Part shown: positions 34,274 through 42,727 of the stretch, one piece after another | How the letters are laid out: every line of letters begins with the position of its first letter | Position numbering within the stretch: the stretch's first letter is position 1 | NCBI RefSeq assembly: GCF_000426285.1 | Contig: NZ_AUFB01000003.1 | Coordinates: 62,001 to 126,000 of the forward strand | DNA length: 64,000 bases | Reading direction: 5' to 3' | From: Rhizobium leucaenae USDA 9039 | GTDB lineage: Bacteria; Pseudomonadota; Alphaproteobacteria; Rhizobiales; Rhizobiaceae | Made by a program: the position numbers and the translations under genes | The notes under the pieces: generated by a model | Seen by the model: the letters and a program-made list of their open reading frames with translations, nothing else | Told to the model about the DNA's origin: nothing | The model's database searches: none

Positions 34274-35359
34274 TCAGCCGCGGGCGATACGCACGATGTG
34301 CTGGTCCCAGGCGACATTGCTGTGCTCGCCGAGGAAATTGCCGTCATAGGAGGAAACGGCAAAGCCATGCCGCGCCGGCGCGATGCCGGCTGCATCGGCG
34401 ACGCTTTCCACCTTCAACACCGCCCCGGTCTTGGCATCCAGTGTCACCGACGCGCCCTGGACCGGCGAGGTGACGCCGACAAGGTTGTCGGTGCGGTTGA
34501 CGGCGATGGCCCCGACGTAGTTGCCGAGGGCGCGGGTGGTGTCGTCGGGCAGGGAGATGAAGGTCAAGTCCTCTCCCTTGGAGAAGTGGCCGACGAGCGG
34601 CGGCAGGTCGTTGCGATGGCCTTCATATTGGGAGGCGAACCAGATCCGGCCTTGCGCGTCGATGTCGACATGACGGGTGGAAACCTCTGCATAGTGCGCC
34701 GGCAAGGCGTGTTTTTCGACCAGCCGGCCGCTTGCCGCATCGATCAGCGTCAGCGACGGCTGCATGTGGTCGAGGTTGAGCTTGGTGCGGCCAAAATCCG
34801 GATGGGTCTCGATGCCGCCATTGGCGACGATCAACAGCCTTCCGTTGTCGGAAACGGTCATATCATGCGGGCCGGTGCCGTAGGTTTCGTATTCGCCGAT
34901 GCGCGCGAAGCGATTGCGGGCGTCGTAGATGCCGATCATGCCCCTGTTGTTATCGAAGTCGTTCTCGCTGGCGTAAAGCAGCTTTCCGTCAGGGGAAAAC
35001 GTGCCATGACCGTAGAAATGCCGGCCCTCGCGTGCGGTGATGACGATTGGCTCTGCCTTGTTCCGGGGATCGAAGATCATCGCATAGGTGCCGGGGCGGC
35101 GGGCAAAGGCAACTGTCATGCCGGTCGCCTTCGAAAAGGCCATGCCGTGGGCGCGGGCGGGCAGTGTCACCTGATCGAGGATCTGGCCGCGCTCGCTGAC
35201 CGTCGCCACGGCGAAGGAACCGTCTGGTGCGCGGATGCCGGAGGCATAGACCGCGTCAGCCTGCTCCAGCGCCATCAGCGCCCCCGGCTTCAAGGCGGCC
35301 AGGAAAGTCAGCCCCGCCGCTTTTACGAAGGCCCTGCGGTCGATCAGCGCGCTCCGCAT
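34274..35359 (-). CDS. DUF1513 beta-propeller-like protein, Tat-exported
   Basis: This 361-aa protein has a twin-arginine signal (DRRAFVKAAGLTFLAAL) and repeated beta blades with GHGTFSPDGKLLYASEND, GPHDMTVSDNGRLLIVANGG and HGFAVSSYDG, typical of DUF1513. It is the last gene of the imelysin/di-heme operon, four bases after the second imelysin. The family almost always accompanies imelysins in iron-linked loci, but its activity is not known. Confidence 0.88.
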   Translation of the reverse strand: MRSALIDRRAFVKAAGLTFLAALKPGALMALEQADAVYASGIRAPDGSFAVATVSERGQILDQVTLPARAHGMAFSKATGMTVAFARRPGTYAMIFDPRNKAEPIVITAREGRHFYGHGTFSPDGKLLYASENDFDNNRGMIGIYDARNRFARIGEYETYGTGPHDMTVSDNGRLLIVANGGIETHPDFGRTKLNLDHMQPSLTLIDAASGRLVEKHALPAHYAEVSTRHVDIDAQGRIWFASQYEGHRNDLPPLVGHFSKGEDLTFISLPDDTTRALGNYVGAIAVNRTDNLVGVTSPVQGASVTLDAKTGAVLKVESVADAAGIAPARHGFAVSSYDGNFLGEHSNVAWDQHIVRIARG

Positions 35360-35363
35360 GCCA

Positions 35364-36473
35364 TCAATCCCCGTCAGCGAAGGAGAAACCGGCGGAGAGG
35401 CCGATTGCGCCGCCGTAATTGTCGCTGAAAGCGGTGGTGAGGTCGCGGCTCACATTTAGCAGCTTGTCGATCTTGGCGCGCTCGGCATCGTTTCCGAGTG
35501 CTGCTTCGATATCAGGATTGACGGTCGGCGCGGTAAGGGTCAGTTCCTTCAGCAGGCCGTCGATCTTGTCGGCGATGTTGCGCTTGTCAGCGGGCAGAAG
35601 GTCGGCCATGCCGGCTTTTTCCCAGAGCGTTTTCAGCCCTTCGAGATTTCCCGACAGCGAGGCCCAGGTGTCGCCGGAACGCCAATAGATCGCCATCTTC
35701 GGCCGCGCCGTAGCGGGATCGCCCTTGTAGAAGGTCTCGAGTCGCTGATCCCTGACATTCTCCGCGCCATGCACAAGGATGCCGAGCAGCGCCGTCACGG
35801 CTTCCTTATTGTCCATGAAGTCGTCGCTGCTCTTGCCGGGGTTTTTCCAGGACTTTTGCACGCCGTTCGGATCGTCCCATTCGTCGGCGATATCCTTGGC
35901 GGTGATTTCGATGTTGCCGGCGACGGCCGCGCCATAGCGGCAGCGGAATCCTTGCTTTTCGCTGCTGAGAACGCTGGAGCCGTTGCCATAGAGCACATAT
36001 TCCAGCGCTGTCATACTCATCAGTGCCACGCTCTTGCCGGCGACCGCTTCGACCGTGGTGTCCTGCTCGTCGCCTTTGGCGATCAGTGCCTGCACCTGCC
36101 GAAGACCGACGCCCTTGCGGTCGGGATAGAAGAGGATGTGTTCGAAACGGTTCTTCTCGAGGACCGGGCCGGTCTGCACTATTTCGATGCGCGACCAGCT
36201 TTTGACCGTGTCGCCGAAGGCGGACTGCGCATTGGCGAGGTTTGCGGCGGAAGGACTGGCGCAGAGCGCTTCCATCGCCGTGGTCAGCTTCAAGGCGCTG
36301 TCATGCACGGCCCGGTAGCCGGGGCGGATGACCTCGTCGACGGCCTTCTGCAGCACCGCCGGCACGGCTGCTTCATTCAGCCCGGCGCCATTGGCTGTCG
36401 CGTCCTCAGCATTGGCGGGCAGTGTCGCAAGGCTGAGAAAAAGGCCGGCCGCGAAAGGTTTCCAATGGCGCAT
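35364..36473 (-). CDS. Imelysin-family periplasmic protein, second copy
   Basis: This 369-aa protein has a signal peptide (LFLSLATLPANA, cleavage near residue 22) and the imelysin (M75) helical fold. The family's conserved H-x-x-E segment appears here as MTALEYVLYG: the Glu is kept, the His is replaced by Thr. It may therefore bind metal differently from the first copy. It overlaps the upstream di-heme gene by one base (TGATG). Imelysins relate to the iron-binding EfeO M75 domain; a periplasmic iron-delivery role is inferred. Confidence 0.85.
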   Translation of the reverse strand: MRHWKPFAAGLFLSLATLPANAEDATANGAGLNEAAVPAVLQKAVDEVIRPGYRAVHDSALKLTTAMEALCASPSAANLANAQSAFGDTVKSWSRIEIVQTGPVLEKNRFEHILFYPDRKGVGLRQVQALIAKGDEQDTTVEAVAGKSVALMSMTALEYVLYGNGSSVLSSEKQGFRCRYGAAVAGNIEITAKDIADEWDDPNGVQKSWKNPGKSSDDFMDNKEAVTALLGILVHGAENVRDQRLETFYKGDPATARPKMAIYWRSGDTWASLSGNLEGLKTLWEKAGMADLLPADKRNIADKIDGLLKELTLTAPTVNPDIEAALGNDAERAKIDKLLNVSRDLTTAFSDNYGGAIGLSAGFSFADGD

Positions 36474-38041
36474 CAGAGGGACTCCAGAAAATTGATAAGC
36501 GCTTGCCTGTCGCTAGGCGACAGGTTCGCGAATATATTGCGGGCCTTTTGCGCCTCTCCTCCATGCCAGAGGATGGCTTCGGTAAGCGTGCGGGCGCGGC
36601 CGTCATGCAGATAAGCTTGCTGGCCGCTGACCGTTTGCGTCAGGCCTATACCCCAGAGTGGCGGCGTGCGCCAATCGCGTCCGGATGCCGCACCGACCTG
36701 CTGGTCATCGGTAAGCCCGTCGCCCATGTCGTGCAGCAGGAAATCGGAATAGGGCCAGATGAGTTGGAAGGCCTGTGCCGTAGCCTTGCCGTCGCTGCCC
36801 TTGAGATCGTCGCGGGTGACGAATTTCGGCGTATGACAGGCAGCGCAGCCGGATTGATAGAAGAGTTGCTTGCCGTGCAGCACGTCGGGAAAGCTTGCCT
36901 TGCGGCGCGCGGGCACGGCGAGGTTTTCGGAATAGAAGGTGACGAGATCGAGGATCGGCCCCGGTGCTTCCGTGTCGCCGAGACGCTTCTGCACGCCGGT
37001 CGGCATGGCAAGGCAATGGGCTTCCTTGGCCGTGCAGTCGCCGTGGGCGTTCGGCCGGTCAGGTGTGGAGATGCCGATATCGTTGAGGAAAGCGTCCGCC
37101 ACCTGATCGCGCACGCTGGCATTTTGCGCCTTCCAGCCGAAGCGGCCGAGCGCGGGCTGGCCGGTGCGGTGGTCGCGGACGACAGCGGCGCGGCCGCGAA
37201 TGCCGTCCCCATCCTTATCGTCGGGATCGGCATGCGCGAGGATATCGGCATCGGGAATGGCTTCGATCAGGCCGAGACCGATCATCGGGGGCGCAACGCG
37301 CGGCGAGATCGTCGTTGTCTCGCCAAGCGGACCGTAGGCGAGGCCGGTCACGACATAATTCGGCTTGCGCAGCGAAACGGTTTCTCCGCCCGCCAGCGTT
37401 ACCGTTTCCTCGCTATAGGTGACGGCTATCTTGCCCTCTGCGGCGAGGCTGGGCACGGCGAGATCCTGCAACTGTGCGCCATAGGTCGTATCCGGAAAAT
37501 TCAGCGCCTTGAAATCCTTGACGGCCTGTTCCTCTTCCGGCGTGATCGCCGGCCGCGCCAGCCGCAACACCATCGAGGTAGCGGGGGCTCCAGCCGTCTC
37601 CGGCGGATGGCCACGGCCGTCCCTGATATGACAGCTTTGACAGGAGCGGGCGTTGAACAACGGCCCCAGCCCATCGGTTGCCTGCGTGGAGGAGGGAGAG
37701 GAGACCCAGAGCTGGCGAAACAGCGCATTGCCGAGATGGAAGTTCTCTTGACGCTCCAAGGTCAGATTGGCGGAAGGCTGCGAAAAGATGTTGCGACCGA
37801 CGGGAGCGATCGACGTCGTCGCGCCGCTCTCCATCGCCTCATAGGGCTCGGCCTTGGAGAAATCCGCGGTCGGACGGGTCACGTCCTGAACTTTCTTCAG
37901 GGTCTCGGCCGACAAATCAGTGCGGACGGTCGGGAAACTCAGAACATCGGCTGCCGCCAGCGTGACGGCAAAAACCAGAAAGCCCGCTGCGAGAGCGGGC
38001 AAGAATGCGCTGACAACCGGAATGCGGATCATCTGGATCAA
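36473..38041 (-). CDS. Di-heme oxidoreductase (DUF1111 family)
   Basis: This 522-aa periplasmic protein has a signal-anchor (about 8-31) and two c-type heme motifs, CQSCH at 134-138 and CAACH at 399-403, the layout of di-heme oxidoreductases related to MauG/cytochrome c peroxidase. An acidic calcium-like loop ADPDDKDGDGIRG (271-283) is visible. It lies between two imelysins, 36 bp after the first. A role in redox change of iron before uptake is a reasonable inference; the electron partner is unknown. Confidence 0.9.
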   Translation of the reverse strand: MIQMIRIPVVSAFLPALAAGFLVFAVTLAAADVLSFPTVRTDLSAETLKKVQDVTRPTADFSKAEPYEAMESGATTSIAPVGRNIFSQPSANLTLERQENFHLGNALFRQLWVSSPSSTQATDGLGPLFNARSCQSCHIRDGRGHPPETAGAPATSMVLRLARPAITPEEEQAVKDFKALNFPDTTYGAQLQDLAVPSLAAEGKIAVTYSEETVTLAGGETVSLRKPNYVVTGLAYGPLGETTTISPRVAPPMIGLGLIEAIPDADILAHADPDDKDGDGIRGRAAVVRDHRTGQPALGRFGWKAQNASVRDQVADAFLNDIGISTPDRPNAHGDCTAKEAHCLAMPTGVQKRLGDTEAPGPILDLVTFYSENLAVPARRKASFPDVLHGKQLFYQSGCAACHTPKFVTRDDLKGSDGKATAQAFQLIWPYSDFLLHDMGDGLTDDQQVGAASGRDWRTPPLWGIGLTQTVSGQQAYLHDGRARTLTEAILWHGGEAQKARNIFANLSPSDRQALINFLESL

Positions 38042-38077
38042 GGCGGCAGCATCATCAGAGGCCGCCGCCCTCCTTTA

Positions 38078-39364
38078 TTACTTCTTGAAGACGGCGTTAG
38101 GATTATCCAGGCTGTCCGAGCCTTCAAGCTTGATCGTGCCGAGATCGAGGTCGGCGACGACACGCTGGATGCTCTTTGTCTGGTCGAGCAGGCCGTCGAT
38201 CGCCTTCTGGACCGTGGCGTTGCCGACGGTGTTGCCTTCGGCGATCATCTGGTCGTACTTCTCGACGGTCTCGCCGCGATGAACCATGGCCTTCATGGCA
38301 TCGAGCGTCGCGTTCAGCTTGCCTTCCATTTCCTTGTCCAGCGCCTTGTCCTTGGCGGCGACGAGATCGTGCAGCGACGGACCCTTCATCTTGGTGCCGT
38401 CGACGCGCGTGTAATTGCCGTTATAGGCCGCAGCGATACCGATGGCGGCATTGTTGTGGGAGTTGTAGGTGTTGTCGGAGAAGCAGTCGTGCTCCTGCTC
38501 GGGATCGTGCAGCAGCAGGCCGAGTTTCATGCGCTCGCCTGCGAGTTCGCCATAGGAGAGCGAGCCCATGCCAGTCAGGATGGCGGCGAGGCCAGCCTTC
38601 GGATCGGCTTCGATATGCTTGGTGGCTTCGCCATCCGGCGCCCAGTCATTGGTCATTTCCTGCATGGCGGAGACGAGCAGGGTCGAGGCCGATTTCAGAT
38701 ATTCGCCGCGGCGATCGCAATTGCCATGCGTGCAATTCTTCAGATCGTAATCGGTGGCAGGGCGTTCGCCGGCGCCCGGGCCGGTGCCGTGCAGATCCTG
38801 GCCCCAGAGCAGGAATTCGATGGCGTGATAGCCGGTCGCAACATTGGCTTCGACGCCGCCGGCCTGCTGCAGCGTGCCGGAGAGGAATTCCGGCGTCAGA
38901 TGCGAAGCGTCGACATCCTTGCCGTTGATCTTGATCGTCTTGTTGGCGATGACATTGGCGACATAAAGCGAATTCTCGTCGCTCTCGGTGCCATAGGAAG
39001 CATCGACATAGTCGATCAGGCCTTCGTCCAGCGGCCACGAATTCACCGCGCCTTCCCAATCGTCGACGACGGGATTACCGAAGCGGTAGACTTCCGTCTG
39101 CTCGTAGGGAACACGAGCCTTGATCCAGGCAGCCCGCGCGGCCTTCAGCGTCTTGTCGCTGGGATTGGCAAGCAATGCATCGATCGCCTTATCCAGTGCC
39201 TGCGCCGTGGTCAGCGCGTCCTCATACTTGGCATGGCCTACTTCGGCGTAATGCTTGATGATCGCAGCCGGCTCGGGCGTGGCCGCAAGCGCCGGTAGTG
39301 TGGACATGGCGGTCGAGGCGACGGCCAGCGCCAGGGCGGCGCCAAAATTGATTTTCAGTTTCAT
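38078..39364 (-). CDS. Imelysin-family periplasmic protein, first copy
   Basis: This 428-aa protein has a signal peptide ending LPALA near residue 27 and the imelysin fold with the conserved GYHAIEFLLWGQD motif, so the H-x-x-E pair is intact, unlike the second copy. The FGNPVVDDWEGAVNSWPLDE segment is also typical. ATG 39364 follows GGAGAGG. It is the first gene of the operon, and an Irr/ICE-like palindrome lies 88-104 bp upstream. Relatives (IrpA, EfeO-like) are iron-regulated. Confidence 0.9.
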   Translation of the reverse strand: MKLKINFGAALALAVASTAMSTLPALAATPEPAAIIKHYAEVGHAKYEDALTTAQALDKAIDALLANPSDKTLKAARAAWIKARVPYEQTEVYRFGNPVVDDWEGAVNSWPLDEGLIDYVDASYGTESDENSLYVANVIANKTIKINGKDVDASHLTPEFLSGTLQQAGGVEANVATGYHAIEFLLWGQDLHGTGPGAGERPATDYDLKNCTHGNCDRRGEYLKSASTLLVSAMQEMTNDWAPDGEATKHIEADPKAGLAAILTGMGSLSYGELAGERMKLGLLLHDPEQEHDCFSDNTYNSHNNAAIGIAAAYNGNYTRVDGTKMKGPSLHDLVAAKDKALDKEMEGKLNATLDAMKAMVHRGETVEKYDQMIAEGNTVGNATVQKAIDGLLDQTKSIQRVVADLDLGTIKLEGSDSLDNPNAVFKK

Positions 39365-39451
39365 AATCCTCTCCTGTGACGGCGGAGGCGCCGTCAGAAA
39401 CTTGTAAAATTGTCTCATGTACTAAAAACAAACTGGTGTCAAACACTCTAG

Positions 39452-39468
39452 TTTGGAATAATTTTAAA
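39452..39468. promoter_or_regulatory. ICE (Irr box)-like palindrome upstream of the imelysin operon
   Basis: Read toward the operon, the site is TTTAAAA-TTA-TTCCAAA. It matches the rhizobial ICE consensus TTTAGAA-N3-TTCTAAA at 12 of 14 defined positions. A TTGACA sequence follows a few bases downstream and could be the -35 element. This suggests control by Irr according to heme/iron status; the identification rests on consensus match only. Confidence 0.5.
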
Positions 39469-39586
39469 GCGGGAAATTATCGGTCCGGCACTGGCAGAGG
39501 AACGGATTTGCCGGAAAAACGGCAGATGCCGCATCGTCTCATTCCGCCGACGCAGCACTATCCAACGCGGGCGGGGTGAGCCCCGC

Positions 39587-40876
39587 CTATTTCTTCCGCT
39601 GCAGCCGGCAGAAGAAGAAGCCGTCGGTGTCGGTCGATGCCGGCGTCAGGGTGATGGTCTTGCCATCCGATGAGCGTGGCTTGGGTGCATCGCTGCCGAA
39701 CAGCTTTTCCCAGGAGCTCAGCGCTTCGACTACTTCGAAGTCCGGATTATTGGCTGCGAAGCGATTGACCTGCGTTTCATTTTCTTCCGGCAGGACCGAG
39801 CAGGTGACGTAGAGCAGCATTCCGCCGGGGCGGACGAATTCGCCGGCCTGGGCCAGCGCTTCCTGCTGCTGGCTGGTGCGCTCGTCGAGGTTCTTCTGCG
39901 TCAGCCGCCATTTCGTATCGGGGCGGCGTCGCCAGGTACCGGTGCCGGTACAGGGCGCGTCGACCAGCACCTTGTCGAATTTGCCGCGCAGCGGAAGCAG
40001 GCCGTTTCTTTCGTCATGCACCTGGACATTGCGCGTGCCGGCACGCTTCAATCGCTCAATAATCGGCGCCAGCCTCCGCCGATCGGAATCATAGGCGTGG
40101 ACCTGACCCTTGTTGTGCATTGCTGCGGACATAGCGAGCGTCTTGCCGCCACCGCCGGCGCAATAGTCGAGCACCTGGTCGCCTTCCTCAGGCAGAACGA
40201 GATCGGCAACGATCTGCGATCCTTCATCCTGCACCTCGAACCAGCCCTTTTGAAAAGAAAGTTCGGCGGTGACATTCGGCAGGCGCGATGCGCCTTCTCC
40301 TGCGGGAATGCGGATGCCGAAGCGGGCAATCTTCGAAGCATGGGCTCCGGCACGTTCCAGCGCCTTCACGGCCTTGTCGCGGCTAGCCTTCAGCGCATTG
40401 GCGCGCAGATCGAGCGTCGGCCGCTCGGCCAAGGCCTGCGCTTCGGCAAGCCAGCTATCGCCGAATGCCTGTTCGAAGGAATGCTCGACCCATTCCGGAA
40501 TGTCGCCCTGGATATGGCGAGGCGCATCCTCGATCTTGCGGGCGGCAAAGGCAGCCAGCGCCTCGGCGCCTGGCGGCTCGGGCGCAAATTTGTCGCCGTC
40601 GAGGTCGGCGGCCAGCATTTCGGGCGTCAAGCCCCATTGGCGAAAGAGCACGGCATGGGCGAGCGCGGAAGGGCTGTCGTCGCCCATCAGCCAGCCATGG
40701 GACAGCCGCATGCGCAGAGCATCGTAGACGATGTTGCCGATCGCGGCGCGGTCACCGGAGCCGGCGAAGCGATGGGCCAGTCCCCAATCCTTCAGGGCGT
40801 CGGCCACCGGTCGCTTGCGCGCTTCGATATCGGCAAGAACTTCGATGGCCCCCTGCAGCCGGCCGCCCAGACGCAT
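39587..40876 (-). CDS. RsmB-type rRNA/tRNA (cytosine-C5) methyltransferase
   Basis: This 429-aa protein has an N-terminal NusB-like helical domain (about 1-150) and a SAM-binding RNA m5C methyltransferase domain with VLDYCAGGGGKTLAM (motif I), LVDAPCTGTGTWRR (motif IV, first Cys) and LYVTCSVLPEENE (motif VI, catalytic Cys). The layout is that of RsmB, which modifies 16S rRNA C967, though rhizobia have several paralogues. It is monocistronic, leftward. Confidence 0.9.
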   Translation of the reverse strand: MRLGGRLQGAIEVLADIEARKRPVADALKDWGLAHRFAGSGDRAAIGNIVYDALRMRLSHGWLMGDDSPSALAHAVLFRQWGLTPEMLAADLDGDKFAPEPPGAEALAAFAARKIEDAPRHIQGDIPEWVEHSFEQAFGDSWLAEAQALAERPTLDLRANALKASRDKAVKALERAGAHASKIARFGIRIPAGEGASRLPNVTAELSFQKGWFEVQDEGSQIVADLVLPEEGDQVLDYCAGGGGKTLAMSAAMHNKGQVHAYDSDRRRLAPIIERLKRAGTRNVQVHDERNGLLPLRGKFDKVLVDAPCTGTGTWRRRPDTKWRLTQKNLDERTSQQQEALAQAGEFVRPGGMLLYVTCSVLPEENETQVNRFAANNPDFEVVEALSSWEKLFGSDAPKPRSSDGKTITLTPASTDTDGFFFCRLQRKK

Positions 40877-40997
40877 TCACTATTCTCCTGCTTGCGCACG
40901 GCTCCGAAATCACGTGGATTGCCGGAAGGCTCATGCGCCACCAAAGTGTCACTGACACCTCATCAATCCGCACGAAATAAGCACGTGGCGGCAGATT

Positions 40998-41032
40998 ATT
41001 GAGACGTCTCAATCGCGTGGTAGCCGCGATTG
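40998..41032. other. Overlapping palindromes between rlpA-like and rsmB-like genes
   Basis: A 16-bp perfect palindrome (40998-41013, core GAGACGTCTC) overlaps a hairpin with arms CAATCGCG (41010-41017) and CGCGATTG (41025-41032), so the two structures exclude each other. No T-run follows on either strand. The position is 58 bp after the RlpA-like stop and 122 bp before the rsmB-like start; it could be an operator or a weak terminator. Confidence 0.4.
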
Positions 41033-41089
41033 ACGGAGAGAGCAAGCGTCAGGCCGAAACGCCGGGATCGTTCCCAGCAGATCCGCAGG

Positions 41090-41458
41090 TTATTTCGAAG
41101 CAACGACGTCGTAGCAAACGCTCGCTGTGCCGGAAGCAACCATGCCGATATCCTGCGCTGCAGCACGGGAGAGATCGAGCACGCGTCCGCGAATGAAAGG
41201 CCCGCGATCGTTGATGCGAACGACAACGCTGCGGCCGTTGTGGCGGTTGGTCACCTTCAGGCGTGTGCCAAAGGCAAGCGAGCGATGAGCGGCAGTAAAA
41301 TTGCCTGAACTCATGCGTTCCCCGGAAGCAGTCTTGGAGCGTCCCCCGTACCATGATGCGCCCCCGCATCCCGATGCTGCAAATGCATCCGTAGAGAGGA
41401 TAGCAAAAGCGGCGGATATAGTTGCGATGATCGCAATAGAACCATTGATTTTCTTCAA
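41090..41458 (-). CDS. RlpA-like double-psi beta-barrel protein
   Basis: This 122-aa secreted protein has a signal peptide (SIAIIATISAAFAIL, cleavage near AFA) and a compact RlpA-like barrel with ASWYGGRSKTASGE, FGTRLKVTNRHNGRSV, VRINDRGPF and RVLDLSRAAA. RlpA proteins are septal lytic transglycosylases acting on naked glycan strands; this one lacks a SPOR domain. The start is TTG 41458, with GAGGGA about nine bases upstream. Confidence 0.88.
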   Translation of the reverse strand: MKKINGSIAIIATISAAFAILSTDAFAASGCGGASWYGGRSKTASGERMSSGNFTAAHRSLAFGTRLKVTNRHNGRSVVVRINDRGPFIRGRVLDLSRAAAQDIGMVASGTASVCYDVVASK

Positions 41459-41854
41459 ACCGATTTTCCCTCGAACAATTGAACTTGCGCCTGGTGAGCG
41501 GCGGGGGCTTAAATCGGGCGAAAAATGGCAAAAAAGTGCTTGCTAATATCACGGAATGTTACAGATGGTAACATTCGTGATTTATGACCATGTATATTAA
41601 AGGTTGCTAAACTTAAGGTTTGATGGAGAAAACCCAATGGAATCAGTTAAAAACCGAACGAATTTTCCCAAACGGATGCTGCAATGCAGAAGATCACGAA
41701 ACTTGAAAAAATAATTTTCCGACTTCGCCTTATTTGCTGCCGCATTTGTGCAATTTCAGAGACCATTAACCATAAATGTGGAGCAAATTGAACTCACCAA
41801 TATGGATTAGTAGGAATTTTCGTGCGATTGCTGAGGTAAAGATCTCGCGTTCGC
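41459..41854. other. AT-rich intergenic region, 396 bp
   Basis: This stretch upstream of the RlpA-like gene is clearly richer in A and T than its neighbours. Besides the inverted repeat at 41556-41576 it has only very short open frames without convincing ribosome sites. A promoter for the leftward RlpA-like gene is expected here. A small RNA cannot be excluded. Confidence 0.45.
41556..41576. promoter_or_regulatory. Inverted repeat upstream of the RlpA-like gene
   Basis: Perfect 8-bp arms AATGTTAC and GTAACATT are separated by five bases, 98 bp before the RlpA-like start. Symmetry and position fit a dimeric regulator site; the regulator is unknown. Confidence 0.45.
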
Positions 41855-42727
41855 TCAGCCGCGCCAGTGTCCCGAGGACCAGAGCTGGGCAAGAGACATG
41901 CGGTATTCCGGATAGCGGAAGGCGAAGCCCAGCGCCCGCAATTTTGCGTTAGAGACGCGCTTGTTCTCACCATAGAAGGAACGTGCCATGGGCGTCAGCT
42001 CCGCCGTTTCGAAGGCCTGTTCCGGCGGCGGCTCGATACCCATCAGGCGAGCCGCCTCGACGATGACGTCTTGTGGCGGGGCGGGCTCATTATCGGTGAC
42101 ATTATATATGCCGCCGAGTTTGCGCTCGGAGAGGAACGTGGCGCAGGCGCCGATGTCTTCGACACGGATGCGGTTGAACACCTGGTTCGCCTTGATCAGC
42201 CGCCGGGCCGTTCCCTTTTCCAGATTGCAGAAGGTGTTGCGGCCCGGACCATAGATGCCGGCAAGCCGGAGCACGGCGACCGGAATGCCGAGCCTGATGC
42301 CGACGCGATGCCAGCCGTCCTCCGCTTCGACGCGTTCGACCGAGCGGTCGGAAATCGGATGCAGCCTCGTTTCCTCGCTGACCCATGCGCCCTTATGGTC
42401 CCCATAGACGCCGACGGTGGACAGGTAGCAAATCCATTCGAGCTTCGGCATGAGCGCGCGAATATTCAGATGCGCCAGCCGCAGCAGCGGATCACCCGCC
42501 TTGCCGGGCGCGATCGACTGGACGAGATGCGTGGCGGATTTCATCGTCTCGCTCAATGCGGGATCGAATGTCTCACCATCGAAGAGGAAAGCTTCTATGC
42601 CCTCCTGTCCGAGCGGACCGGTCTTGTCGGGCGAACGGGTCGTGCCGGTGATCCGAACGCCCGGGCCGGCGAAGGCCTTGGCAATAGCCGTTCCCGAATA
42701 GCCGCAGCCGAAAATCATCACATGCAT
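41855..42727 (-). CDS. NAD-dependent epimerase/dehydratase-family (SDR) protein
   Basis: This 290-aa extended-SDR-like protein has an N-terminal nucleotide-binding FGCGYSGTAIAKAF (GxGxxG), the STVGVYGDHKG active-site Ser/Tyr region and LRLAGIYGPGRN. It resembles YeeZ-type proteins. ATG 42727 shares one base with the queG stop, so the two are cotranslated. The substrate is unknown. Confidence 0.9.
   Translation of the reverse strand: MHVMIFGCGYSGTAIAKAFAGPGVRITGTTRSPDKTGPLGQEGIEAFLFDGETFDPALSETMKSATHLVQSIAPGKAGDPLLRLAHLNIRALMPKLEWICYLSTVGVYGDHKGAWVSEETRLHPISDRSVERVEAEDGWHRVGIRLGIPVAVLRLAGIYGPGRNTFCNLEKGTARRLIKANQVFNRIRVEDIGACATFLSERKLGGIYNVTDNEPAPPQDVIVEAARLMGIEPPPEQAFETAELTPMARSFYGENKRVSNAKLRALGFAFRYPEYRMSLAQLWSSGHWRG

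Noticed and set aside
36503..39298. A 931-codon open frame on the plus strand opposite the imelysin/di-heme operon
   Set aside because: It is an antisense shadow caused by high GC; the opposite strand has four clear families with signals, heme motifs and ribosome sites.
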